Shown here one piece after another: positions 28,490 to 37,267 of a DNA stretch of 64,000 nucleotides (positions are counted from its first letter, which is position 1; each line of letters starts with the position of its first letter). Position numbers and translations under genes: made by a program. A model generated the notes under the pieces. That model saw nothing but the letters and a program-made list of their open reading frames with translations, did not search any database and had not been told where the DNA came from. Location: the NCBI GenBank assembly GCA_963812775.1, contig CAWEWH010000007.1, positions 1,335,987 to 1,399,986 on the forward strand, read 5' to 3'. The DNA comes from CAWEWH01 sp963812775. GTDB taxonomy: Bacteria; Pseudomonadota; Alphaproteobacteria; Rhizobiales; Beijerinckiaceae.

Positions 28490-29953
28490 TCAGGACGCGG
28501 CCAGGGCCTCGACGGCCTTGATGCCCGGCAGGAAGAAATAGGCGCCGCCCCGCACCCTGACGAACGGCCTTTGCCGCTCGACATGGATATTGACCGGCCG
28601 GCTCGGGATCGTGACCACGCCGCCCGTATCGGGATAGTGGCTGAGCGGATCGGTGCCGGCCTGCAACCCGCCGAAATGCGGGTTGTTCAGCCACGAATGC
28701 TGGATCATCTCGAACTGGCCGGCGATGTCGGCGTTGAGGCAGATGAAATGCATGCCCCGCGTGCCTTCCTCGGGCGCCGCCGCGGCACCGTTCAACGGCT
28801 CGCCGTAGGGCCGGCCGCGCCTGATGATGCGGTGCATCTTGGAGAGACGCAGCGCCGTGTCCGGGTCCGTCGTGCCCGCCATGCTGTCGCGCGGATTGGC
28901 GCGGCGAATATGAGCGCCGATGGGGCAGCCGAAGCCGGCGCGGTCGTCGAAGTGATAGAGGAAGTCGTTCGTCTGCTTGTTGGCGTGGGCGTGCATCAAC
29001 GGCTTGCCGCTCTGCTCGCGGCCGAGCAGCTTGCTCGTCACCCAATCCTTCGACTTGGGGTCGGCGCGGCCGAACACCTGGCGGCACACCGTGCCGACGA
29101 ATTCCTCGAAGGCGCGCACGTCCTGCTCGAGGTGGCGAAACACCAGGTAGGTGCCGTTACGCCAAAGATTGCGCTTGCCGCGCGACCCTCGCGGCGCGGT
29201 GACGCGAAAGCCGCGCTCGTTCTCGTAACCGAGGACGAATTCGCCGGGCTTGACCACGTTGATGTGCTGGTCCCTCGGGCTACGCGCCTTGGCTGCCGGA
29301 CTGCCCTCGATCAAGGGTTGGGAAAGCCCGTCGCTGTAGCCAAAATGCTCCTTGTTGCCCTCGAGAATGCGGCCATGCATGAGCCGCCCGACGGGTTCGG
29401 CCGCCGGCTGCATCAAGCCCACCTCTTCGTTGAGCAATGAATCGAGAGCAACAGGGCTGTCGGCGTAAAGCATCAGCATGCCGTCGATGTCGTTGCCGCC
29501 GTTCCAACCGCCCCACTCCCAATGTTCCGGCGAGCTCGATCCCACGTCGCCCAACAGATTCGAACGCCGCGGCACGGCGTCGCGAGGCTCCGGCGCCGGC
29601 GCCATGCCCTCCAAGAACTCCGACGAGAAGGTGGCGAGCTCGTCGCCGGCGACGTTGAGCTTGGTGAAGGCGGTGGCGGTCAGGGCGAGGTTGACGGCGC
29701 GCATGCCGGAGCCGTTGGCCTGCTTCAGCTCGCGCAGCGACCTCGGCATCGCGCCATTGCGGGCGTGTGCTGCGGCGTGGCGATCGTCATGCGACCCGAC
29801 CCGCATCAGGCGCGGCGCCAGATCCCCGAGCCATGCCTTGGCCTGCGCCCCGCTCCCGTCGCGCAAGCGCCACAGCACATAGGCGGAATACGGCAGCTTC
29901 GGGTAACCGGACGAGACGATGCCCTGCACGTCGTGCCATTCGACCTTTTCCAT
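28490..29953 (-). CDS. DyP-type heme peroxidase
   Basis: A 487-residue dye-decolorising-type peroxidase. The hallmark GxxDG motif is present as GYSDGLSQP, with the catalytic aspartate, and the proximal heme histidine is in CPIGAHIRRANPRD. RGMHFICLNADIAGQFEMIQ matches the later ferredoxin-like half, and the end FVRVRGGAYFFLPG is typical. The length and inserts fit the longer class of bacterial DyPs. No Tat signal is seen, so it is probably cytoplasmic or membrane-associated. ATG 29953 follows GAGGAGAGGGG, 12 bases after the preceding gene's stop. It is the last gene of the P450-membrane protein-DyP operon, suggesting sequential oxidation of one lipophilic substrate. No encapsulin gene is adjacent. 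Confidence 0.92.
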   Translation of the reverse strand: MEKVEWHDVQGIVSSGYPKLPYSAYVLWRLRDGSGAQAKAWLGDLAPRLMRVGSHDDRHAAAHARNGAMPRSLRELKQANGSGMRAVNLALTATAFTKLNVAGDELATFSSEFLEGMAPAPEPRDAVPRRSNLLGDVGSSSPEHWEWGGWNGGNDIDGMLMLYADSPVALDSLLNEEVGLMQPAAEPVGRLMHGRILEGNKEHFGYSDGLSQPLIEGSPAAKARSPRDQHINVVKPGEFVLGYENERGFRVTAPRGSRGKRNLWRNGTYLVFRHLEQDVRAFEEFVGTVCRQVFGRADPKSKDWVTSKLLGREQSGKPLMHAHANKQTNDFLYHFDDRAGFGCPIGAHIRRANPRDSMAGTTDPDTALRLSKMHRIIRRGRPYGEPLNGAAAAPEEGTRGMHFICLNADIAGQFEMIQHSWLNNPHFGGLQAGTDPLSHYPDTGGVVTIPSRPVNIHVERQRPFVRVRGGAYFFLPGIKAVEALAAS

Positions 29954-29964
29954 CGCCCCTCTCC

Positions 29965-31990
29965 TCACAGGCGCTGCAAAATCGCGTCGGTCTCGGCGAG
30001 GCTCGATGCGTCGATTAACGACTGCCGCGCCGCCGTGTTGTCGTTGATGTTCGTGACGCTCAGCGTCGGGTAGGCGCTGTACCAGGCGAGCGTCTCGACC
30101 TGGCTCTGCCGGACGTAGGCCTTGAACGGCCTCTCGCGTTGCGCCCCGCCCCAGATGAGAAAGTTGGTCAGCGGGAACGTATATTTGTGCTCTTGGACGG
30201 TCTTGTCGTCCCGGACGGACACGAAGGTGTTGGTCCAAATCGCATTCAAACCCTTCACGGCCGTCATGTCGATGAACTCGTTCAAATAGCTCTCCCAGGC
30301 GCCTCCGTAATTGTCGAGGAACAGGAGCTTTCGCCCGCGATCGACGAGCACCCAGCGGGCCGACAGAATTGTCGGAATGCCCCCGAGGTCGCCGCGGTTG
30401 AACCAGAAGCGGGCGAGCAGGTTGATGGCGAACAGCGTCAGGCGCAGCATCACCGCCCGCACCGGACCGGGCTTCACGCGGGTGAGGCTCGCCAGATGAT
30501 TCTGGAAGCGGTTGATGCCGCCCTCCTCGCGGTCGTACTTTCGGGCGTTGATGCCGGCCCGCGCGATGAGCTCTTCCGGCGTCCGGTAGCGCCATCGGTC
30601 GGCGATCTCGAGGGCCCTCACGATCATCATGGCCGCGATGACGAGCGCGTAGACGACAAACACGCCGATCAAGGCCCAGAAGACCACGACAAGGCAGCCG
30701 TAGATGAGCTCGCCCGCCAGGATCACGGGCTCGCTCTCGAGGCGAAACTGGATGTGACGGGCAATCCGCTGCACCGCCAGAAGCGCAACCATCAACATTG
30801 CGAAATTCAAGACGTTCGAGCCCGAGACGCCGCGCCGTCTTGGCCATCATCCCCGGCCGCCAGAACTCGCCCACCAGCTTCAAGGAATTGGCGAAGTAGG
30901 CCAGCACGGCGAAGATCAGACCCAAGACCGCAAGATAACGCAGCGTGGCGAGCAGTCCCGGTGCCGGCAGCCGCGAAGCCAGCGACAAGGCCGTGAAGCC
31001 GATCAGGAAGGCGACGAGCGCAACGCGCATGGCCTTGAAGAGGTGCAAGGGAAAGCGCAGCCAGAAGGTCTGCTTGTGCGGATCGCGGCTCACCTGCGAC
31101 AGGATGAGCTCGACGATGCGCGCAACGAGCCAAACCCCGACCAACGAAATCAGCACCGAGCCGACCGGTGACAGCAGCGCCGACTTCACAAACGCCATGT
31201 CGGCGAGCCAGCCGGGCAGGCCCGCGAGGATGTAAGGTCCGACCTGCTGGAGCACCCCGAACCATTCGGCGATCGCCGACCTGAGCGACAGGGGCCCGAG
31301 GCCGAGAATGAAATAGCTGGCCAGCGCGCCAACCGTGCAGACGAAGAGCAACGCCGCCGCCCCCGCCGCCCCAGCGATAGCCGGACGGAAGGAGACCTCC
31401 CACGGCACCCGGACGGGTTCCTCGGCCCAGCGGTTCTCCGGCCGACCCTTGATGTAGTCGCGCCGCATGGTGTCGAGAACGCCCGGCGGGCGCGGCGGCA
31501 ACCCCGCGCCGTGCCAGCGCGCCGACAGATACGACACGAGGCCGCTGCGCAACGTGTTTTCCCGCTCGACTTGGGCGACCGTCCGCCCCGGGCTGCCGGT
31601 GAAGAAGATGTTGGCGCCCATGTCGTGAGTGACGAGGTATTCCTTGACGAGCTCCGGGGTGGCGAGACCGGAGGCGGGATAGCCGACACACAGGTTATAG
31701 ACATCGTCCATGCCGCGACTGGCGACACCCAGCAGCTCGCGCAGGAAATCGTCGCGCGCCCCGTCGAAGGTCGCCTCGAAGACGAGCTGCGGATCCTCCT
31801 CGTCATCGAGAATGAGGAAGCTGCAGAAATGCAGGCCCTTGATGGCGTCGAAGCGGAACCTGGGTTCGCACTGCAAGGTCCCGTCGGCGGCGATGGACGA
31901 AGGGTTGGCGTACCGGCGCAGATAGGTCCGGCACTCCTCGACGCGCTCGGGGATCAGCGGCGTTATGATGGTCGTGTAGGACGGCGTCAT
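29965..31990 (-). pseudogene. Large membrane protein with two similar flanking soluble domains, frameshifted; family not recognised
   Basis: About 675 residues after repairing one inserted base near 30818-30822 (length is a multiple of three plus one). Residues 1-150 are soluble and mixed alpha/beta; residues about 195-470 hold six or seven hydrophobic segments (for example GSVLISLVGVWLVARIVELI and LVVVFWALIGVFVVYALVIA). The C-terminal soluble part resembles the N-terminal one: LVFEATFDGARDDFLRELLG near residue 68 and LLFLDNYGGAWESYLNEFID near residue 560. This looks like an internal duplication flanking the membrane core, perhaps of a ferredoxin-like fold. ATG 31990 overlaps the P450 stop (ATGA), so it is translationally coupled. 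I do not know its function; possibly a membrane scaffold or lipid-handling partner of the two heme enzymes. Confidence 0.75.
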
Positions 31991-33399
31991 GGCTGCACCT
32001 GCCACGGCTTGAAGGTGAGAACGAGCCTGCACGGAACCGGCCCCTCGTAACCGACCCGCCCCTTCCTGCCCGACGCGCGCTTGAGGCCGGTAAGCACGAC
32101 CAGGGCGCGCACCACCTCGGCCAGCACCACGTCGGCGATGTAGCGACCGAAGCAGGTGCGCTTGCCGTCCCCGAAATGCAGATAGTCGTCGAGCGAGCGT
32201 GTGGTCCGGAACCGCCACGGCGAGCGGAACTTGCTCCGATCGAACATGGCGGCCAACGGCGACGCGAGGACGCGTGAGCCGGCGTAAATGCAGCGCGCCC
32301 GCTTCTCGCGCAGCGCAATGGTCGTGTCGCGCGGGCAGCCGCGCACGAGGAGCGGCAGCATCGGCCGCAGGCGCAGCGCCTCGTAGACGATCTGGCGGAA
32401 CTGCTGCTGCGCGTCCTTGTCGCGATCGAGCCGCGGCACAAGAGCGGCGGCCTGGCGCACGGCATGCTTGCGGCCAACGAGCTGATCGACGGTGTGCGCA
32501 ATGGCCCGCACGATCGTGGCGCCGCCGGTTGCGACCAGTCCCATCAGATAGCGGCGAATCCAATCGTCGGTGAACCAGGCGGGATGGTCCGGGGATTGCA
32601 CTGAAATCGCACGCTTGCGCACCAGGCGGCTGAGCAGGTCGTGATCGTCCGCTGCGGGAGCGCCATCCCTGATAGCGGCGTGCTTTGCCGCGATCAGGCC
32701 GTCGATATGGTTGCTCAGCGCAAACATGCCGTCCCGCGACGCGGCCCATGTCTTGGAGCCGACCGGCGGATTGACCATGATGATGCCGGCGAGGTTGCGC
32801 ATGATGGCTGCCATCGCGACCTCGTCCCCGCGGACCGGCGGAATGCCGAAATAGGTTCTGGCCATCTCGACGACGACGGGCTCGGCCAGCCCGCTCACCA
32901 CGTCGATCGTGCCGTTCGCGGCGTCGGCAAGAAGCTGACCGGACCGGCCGGCCACCATGGCCTTCAGCGCTGCCGCGTCCTGCGCCCCCCTGACGGCGCT
33001 CTGCAGGAGCGCCCGTTCGCGCTCGTGTTGCTCGCGCCAATCGACGGTCATCAGGAACGACCCCCACGGCATTCCCGGCTCGATCACCTCGCCAAGCGGG
33101 AAATCGTCGAAGCGCTCGAGAACCTCGCGAACGTCGTGGGCCTTGGTGAGGATGACCGTGTTTCCGACGACGGCGATGGGACGCAGGCGCCGCAGCAGCG
33201 CGAAGAACAGCTTGAGCGGCAGGAGATGCGACAGGAAATAGCTCTTCACCCGGTAGCCCAGCATCTGCGCCGCAAGCCGGAACGTGCCAACCCACGCCGC
33301 CGGCCGATCCAATGTCGGGAGCCGTCGGGCCGGCATGCCGCCGATGCCGGCATGGCGTGACGGCTCGGCCGTCGCCGGTTCTGGAGAACCCGAGTGCAT
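31987..33399 (-). CDS. Cytochrome P450
   Basis: A 470-residue P450. The heme-thiolate motif is FGDGKRTCFGR, with the axial cysteine; the ExxR motif is in YEALRLRPMLPLLVRGC. The I-helix acid-Thr pair is weakly conserved: MGLVATGGATIVRAIAHT lacks the usual acidic residue before Thr, a change often seen in P450s that rearrange hydroperoxides or use peroxide instead of O2 and a reductase. ATG 33399 follows GGGGGGTGAC. No ferredoxin or reductase gene is near. It is the first gene of an operon with a membrane protein and a DyP peroxidase, so peroxide or lipid hydroperoxide chemistry is a reasonable inference. Confidence 0.9.
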   Translation of the reverse strand: MHSGSPEPATAEPSRHAGIGGMPARRLPTLDRPAAWVGTFRLAAQMLGYRVKSYFLSHLLPLKLFFALLRRLRPIAVVGNTVILTKAHDVREVLERFDDFPLGEVIEPGMPWGSFLMTVDWREQHERERALLQSAVRGAQDAAALKAMVAGRSGQLLADAANGTIDVVSGLAEPVVVEMARTYFGIPPVRGDEVAMAAIMRNLAGIIMVNPPVGSKTWAASRDGMFALSNHIDGLIAAKHAAIRDGAPAADDHDLLSRLVRKRAISVQSPDHPAWFTDDWIRRYLMGLVATGGATIVRAIAHTVDQLVGRKHAVRQAAALVPRLDRDKDAQQQFRQIVYEALRLRPMLPLLVRGCPRDTTIALREKRARCIYAGSRVLASPLAAMFDRSKFRSPWRFRTTRSLDDYLHFGDGKRTCFGRYIADVVLAEVVRALVVLTGLKRASGRKGRVGYEGPVPCRLVLTFKPWQVQP

Positions 33400-33751
33400 G
33401 TCACCCCCCAGTGACTGACGCGAATAATCGCGGCCCGGGCGCACCGGTGGCTGAGCCCCATCCACGGACGAGCGCGGCCGAACCCGGCGCAGACTAGCAC
33501 CTTCGGTCTGCAATACCATCGGAGCCCCTCTGAGCAGGGCCTGACCCGATGGCGCGCAAAGACTTCGGCAATGGATGCGATGCGCCTCGCACCCCGAGAC
33601 TGGACGTGGCGGATCAGGCCAGCGGGGCATTGCGCCCCAGCGTCTAGGGTAAGCCCGGTTGGCGCGGGCTTTGGTGAGCGGCGTCACACAAGCGGGCGCC
33701 CGGCCGGGCGCCCGCGCCAGGCGGGCTCACGGCGTCGGGACGCGGCCTCGC
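33400..33751. other. Intergenic region upstream of the P450 operon with a 24-base perfect palindrome
   Basis: No gene is supported. It should hold the promoter of the P450 operon, but no clear -35/-10 pair stands out. A fully self-complementary 24-base palindrome lies at 33692-33715 (each half GCGGGCGCCCGG), 37 bases past the stop of the DUF899 gene, and can act as its terminator although no T-run follows. Confidence 0.55.
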
Positions 33752-34459
33752 TCAGTAGTCGAGCTTTGGATACCAATCGCGCCCGCGGCCCTCGGGCGTC
33801 GTGTCCAGCACCGTCCAAAGCGGCGCGAAGTCGGGGGCGCCGCGCGGATCCTGGCCGGGATCGACCGTCGTGCCGGTCATCTCGCCCGACCAGAAGTGCC
33901 GGATGGTTCCGTCGCGCCGGGTGAAGACGTTGAAGGCCGGAATCTCGGTGCCGTCGGGCAGGAGGCCGAAATAGTCGCGCGAATAGGCGCCGTTGAGATC
34001 GCTGTAGAGGCGGAGGTTCTTCCAGCCGCGTTCGCGTTTCCAGCCGATCAGCCTGTCGATCGGCGAGCGCGCGATGACGACGAGGGAAATGCGCTGGCCG
34101 ATATCGGCGGCGTTGCCTTCAAAGCCGCCGAGCACGTTCGTGCACATCGGACAGGGGCGCGGGCGCTCCGGCCCGAACATGTAGCTGTAGGCCGCAAGCG
34201 TGTCCTTGTCGCCGAACAGTCCGGCGAAATCCGTGGGGCCGTCCTCGCCCTCGAAACGATAGTCGCCGCTCACCTCACCGCCCGGCGGCAACGCCTGGCG
34301 TTGCTCGGCGACGCGCGCGATATGACGCCGCAATTCGATCTCTTCGGCGAGAAGCGCGGTGCGGGCCTTGCGATAGGTGGCGCTCTCGTGGGGCATCCGC
34401 ACGGAATTGTTGCGCGCCAATTGGGCGGCCGGCGCGAGCTTTGGGGTCTTTGCGTCCAT
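33752..34459 (-). CDS. DUF899 family thioredoxin-like protein
   Basis: A 235-residue protein of the DUF899 family (thioredoxin-like fold). Typical features: ARTALLAEEIELRRHIARVAE, FEGEDGPTDFAGLFGDKDTL, and FGPERPRPCPMCTNVLGGFEG with a CxxC pair at the position used by related redox proteins. The C-terminus contains FNVFTRRDGTIRHFWSGEM, also typical. Function in the family is undefined; a redox or dithiol role is inferred. ATG 34459 has GGAGGACCT upstream. It is divergently oriented from the LLM oxidoreductase. Confidence 0.88.
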   Translation of the reverse strand: MDAKTPKLAPAAQLARNNSVRMPHESATYRKARTALLAEEIELRRHIARVAEQRQALPPGGEVSGDYRFEGEDGPTDFAGLFGDKDTLAAYSYMFGPERPRPCPMCTNVLGGFEGNAADIGQRISLVVIARSPIDRLIGWKRERGWKNLRLYSDLNGAYSRDYFGLLPDGTEIPAFNVFTRRDGTIRHFWSGEMTGTTVDPGQDPRGAPDFAPLWTVLDTTPEGRGRDWYPKLDY

Positions 34460-34480
34460 GTGAGGTCCTCCGCTTCAAGC

Positions 34481-34528
34481 TATAAGCGCCGGGTGGGGAT
34501 CAAGGTATAAGCGCCGGTGGGGATCAAG
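34481..34528. repeat. Tandem 24/23-base duplication upstream of DUF899 gene
   Basis: Two copies of a unit beginning TATAAGCGCCGG and ending TGGGGATCAAG stand side by side (34481-34504 and 34506-34528). They differ only by one G in a homopolymer run (GGG versus GG). They sit in the divergent promoter region between DUF899 and the LLM gene, so the duplication may affect expression. Confidence 0.75.
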
Positions 34529-34626
34529 TGTTCCGGCGGGGGCTTGGCGCTGGACCGCTGGAAAATTCCGCAGCCGCTTTGTTCCATGCCGAGAGCTTCC
34601 TCACCAGCGTTGTATCGGGAGATGTC

Positions 34627-35560
34627 GTGACACCGCGCCTCGGCTACCTGCTGCCCACCCGCGAGGAGACGATGGCCGGCCGGCCCGAGGCGCGGCCGCT
34701 GCTCGATCTCGCGGAGCGCGCCGCCTCGCTCGGCTTCGAACTCCATCTGGGTCGGCAACTCGCTCCTGGCGCGCCCGCGCCACGATCCCCTGACCCTGCT
34801 CGCCGCCGTTGCGGCGCGCGTGCCGCGCGTCGAGTTGGGAACCGCGGTGCTGCTGCCGGCGCTGCGCAACCCCGTTGTCCTCGCCCAGCAGGTGGCGACG
34901 CTCGACCAGATTTCCGAGGGTCGCATCATCCTCGGCGTCGGCATTGCGGCCGACCGTCCCAACATTCGCGCCGAGTTCGCGGCCGCCGGCGTGCCGTTCG
35001 AGAAGCGGGTCGGCCGCCTGCTCGAAGGCCTGCGCCTCTGCCGTGCCCTGTGGAGCGGCGAGCCGGTCGACTGGGACGGGCGCTGGAAGATCGAAGGCGG
35101 CGTTCTCGCGCCGAGGCCGCATCGCCCGGGCGGGCCGCCGATCTGGAGCGCCGGATCGCAGCCCGCGAGCCTCGAGCGCGTCGGCCACCACTTCGACGGC
35201 TGGCTGCCGAACGACCCGGACGCAACGCGCTGGCAAGCGCAATGGGCCGAGGCCCGCGTTATCGCGGCGCGTTCAGGGCGCGATCCGGACGCCTTGACCG
35301 GGGCGATGTACCTGACGGCCGCCATCGACGACGATGCCGGCCGCGCCAACGCGCGGCTCGACCACTATCTCGAGCAATACTATGGGCAAGCGGCGGCTGC
35401 GATACGGGCGCGCCAGATCTGCTATGCGGGCCCCGCCGAAGGCTTCGCGGCACTGATGCAGGGCTACGCGGCGGCGGGCGCCAGCCATCTCGTCCTGCGC
35501 TTTGCCGGCGACCACGAGCGGCATCTCGGCCTGCTCGGCAGCCTTCGCGCGAAGCTGTGA
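34627..35560 (+). pseudogene. LLM-class flavin/F420-dependent oxidoreductase, frameshifted
   Basis: About 311 residues of a bacterial luciferase-like monooxygenase family protein. GTG 34627 is preceded by GGGAG with a 5-base gap and starts VTPRLGYLLPTREETM. The frame breaks near 34738-34742: LGFE must continue as SIWVGNSLLARPRHDPLTLL, which one inserted base destroys; length is a multiple of three plus one. Downstream motifs LGTAVLLPALRNPVVLAQQ, ATLDQISEGRIILGVGIA and PIWSAGSQPASLERVG are standard for the family. It is probably intact in the organism. Substrate unknown. Confidence 0.84.
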
Positions 35561-35602
35561 TGCGATTGGGTGCAATTGCGGGGGCGCGGCCCGCCGGCTC
35601 GC

Positions 35603-35842
35603 TCAGTCTCCCGGAGCCCCCGCAACGGCGAGCGCGTCGCCGGCCGGCTGCGTCAGGATGCGCTCCATCGCTTCGATCACCTTGCGCGCCGAGCGGCGGT
35701 CGATGACTACGAAATCGTCGTCTGGCCACTCCCCTTGCCGGCGAATGACGAGGTTGGCGTCGCGATCGGTATAGACCGCGATCGCATCCTGTCGCGGCAC
35801 CACGAGAACACTCGGATCGTCCCACTCAAAGCCGTCAGCCAT
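35603..35842 (-). CDS. Small conserved-looking hypothetical protein
   Basis: A 79-residue acidic protein (ADGFEWDDPSVLVVPRQDAI, then VYTDRDANLVIRRQGEWPDDD, VVIDRRSARKVIEAMERIL). ATG 35842 is chosen because CAGGAGAC lies seven bases upstream. The alternating hydrophobic strands and a terminal helix suggest a small alpha/beta fold. No family recognised. It is convergent with the LLM gene, with 42 bases between stops. Confidence 0.65.
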   Translation of the reverse strand: MADGFEWDDPSVLVVPRQDAIAVYTDRDANLVIRRQGEWPDDDFVVIDRRSARKVIEAMERILTQPAGDALAVAGAPGD

Positions 35843-36238
35843 GACTGTCTCCTGTGCGGGAATCAGTGGTGCTATAATGCCACGACTGTGGCGCGCCAGA
35901 TACAAAAGTCGTATCTGTGCACGCTATTCACAGCGCGCCCGCTGCCCTGAAGGCCGAGCTCGGACTCGGCCGCGGCACGGTGCATGAGCGCCATGTGAGC
36001 TCAACCCGGCGCTTGCAGCTCAAGCGAGCGGCACGCCGTCCAATCACATGAGTTCAGAAATCACACATGCCGGTGGATGACCGCGGGCGCCGCAGAAGCG
36101 CCAGCACAACAATACTTTCTCGCCACAATTGGCCTCAAACTTTGCCATGCACGCGGCCTTTTGATTCCGCCCTGAGGTTCATGTGCAATGCCCCTCCCGG
36201 GTGCCGCCTGGGAGGGGCTCCCTGGGGGAGGTTTGGTC
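35843..36238. other. 396-base intergenic region with an inverted repeat near a TATAAT box
   Basis: No gene. A perfect inverted repeat with arms CAGATAC (35897-35903) and GTATCTG (35911-35917) lies about 55 bases upstream of the minus-strand gene at 35842 and could be an operator. TATAAT occurs on the plus strand at 35873-35878. A hairpin with 9-base arms GCCCCTCCC (36190-36198) and GGGAGGGGC (36210-36218) lies in the leader of the next small gene. Confidence 0.5.
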
Positions 36239-36403
36239 ATGGATCGCCAGTTGGCTTCGAGCGCCTTCGCTGTCGCGTTACTCGTCGGGCTGCTCGTGGC
36301 CGTCGCCACGTTCGACGTTGGTTACGGCCTCGCCGCGTTCATGGTCGCCCTCCTCGGCGTCGGCGGCTACGAGGCTTTCTTTGGTAGGCAAGCTCGATCC
36401 TGA
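36239..36403 (+). CDS. Small single-domain membrane protein
   Basis: A 54-residue protein consisting almost wholly of two adjacent hydrophobic helices (SSAFAVALLVGLLVAVATF and GLAAFMVALLGVGGYEAFF). ATG 36239 follows GGGGGAGG by eight bases. A stable hairpin sits about 20 bases upstream of the start. No family recognised. The downstream reading frame overlaps its end. Confidence 0.6.
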   Translation: MDRQLASSAFAVALLVGLLVAVATFDVGYGLAAFMVALLGVGGYEAFFGRQARS

Positions 36404-36644
36404 TGTTCCCCTTCGCGAGCCGGTCCGCATCGGCAACCGCTTTCCGGCGGTCATTCGACCGCTGACGACGGTCCGGCATCTGCTCGCCTTCGCGCATGTC
36501 CAGGCGGAACGGGAGGACGGCGGCGCCTCCGACTGGCAGCGCGTCTACGAGGAGCTGCTGGCTGCGCAGACGCCCCTCGACCTGACAATGGCGGTCGCCC
36601 ATTTCAAGGCGACGGCCGACGACCGGCGATGGCTGGGGGTCTAG
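36381..36644 (+). CDS. Small hypothetical protein, TTG start proposed
   Basis: About 87 residues. The body looks genuinely coding (VRIGNRFPAVIRPLTTVRHL, QAEREDGGASDWQRVYEELL, LDLTMAVAHFKATADDRRW) with a predicted mostly helical fold. The only reasonable start is TTG 36381, which has GAGG six bases upstream; there is no ATG before the conserved-looking region in this frame. It overlaps the preceding small membrane protein gene by 23 bases, suggesting translational coupling. No family recognised. Confidence 0.5.
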   Translation: MVGKLDPDVPLREPVRIGNRFPAVIRPLTTVRHLLAFAHVQAEREDGGASDWQRVYEELLAAQTPLDLTMAVAHFKATADDRRWLGV

Positions 36645-36913
36645 GCGGGCGATCGCTTCCAATTAAGACGGCACGCTCGTCGCACAGCAGTCATTGCGTT
36701 AACGATTGCGGGCGCAGTGTCGGCCCGCTCACCAAGAGCCTCTCGTCGGCGACCCCGTGCTTTGCTCCCCGCAAAGGCGGCCGGAAGCCATTGGGCGCCC
36801 CTCGCCCCGTGCTGGGGAGAGTGGCCAGGGCTGACGTCGGGGAAACGGGCGCACAGCACCTCCGCCGCTGCGGCCGGCCATCACGACGGCGGAGCTCACA
36901 AAAGGAGCACGCG

Positions 36914-37111
36914 ATGTGGATACAATTGACGCTCGCCATGGCCGGCAAGCCGACATACCTGAACGTCGAGCGCGTGACGCATTTCACCACGTCGACGGGC
37001 GGCGGCACGCAGCTCGTTTTCTCCGACAGCCATTCGGTGCAAGTCAAGGAAACTCCCGCCCAGGTGCTTGGCATTCTGGCGAGCCTCGACGTGAAGGGCA
37101 TGGCGTCCTGA
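36914..37111 (+). CDS. Small beta-rich protein resembling FlbD-like proteins
   Basis: A 65-residue protein: WIQLTLAMAGKPTYLNVERV, then THFTTSTGGGTQLVFSDSHS and VQVKETPAQVLGILASL. The order of strand-turn-strand with YLN, an FTT strand, and VKETPxxVL resembles the small FlbD/DUF-type family, in which similar residues occur, but no flagellar genes are nearby, so the name is not assigned. ATG 36914 has AAAGGAG seven bases upstream. It appears to be a single gene. Confidence 0.65.
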   Translation: MWIQLTLAMAGKPTYLNVERVTHFTTSTGGGTQLVFSDSHSVQVKETPAQVLGILASLDVKGMAS

Positions 37112-37267
37112 GCGGGCCGCCATCCGCCATTGTTGCACCATCCGTTCCCTTCGAACGGATGCGCTGACGGCGAGGCGAAACGGCTAACTAGCAGCCGCGA
37201 TGTTGGGACCTTGCTCGACGGGCACCACGCTCACGACGTAGAGCTCGCCGAGAACGCAATCCGGAAG

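Noticed and set aside
28490..33295. One open frame of about 1600 residues spanning P450, membrane protein and DyP genes
   Set aside because: It is stitched from a shadow of P450, the real first part of the membrane protein read past its frameshift, a nonsense stretch and the DyP. Start codons, ribosome sites and family matches show three genes.
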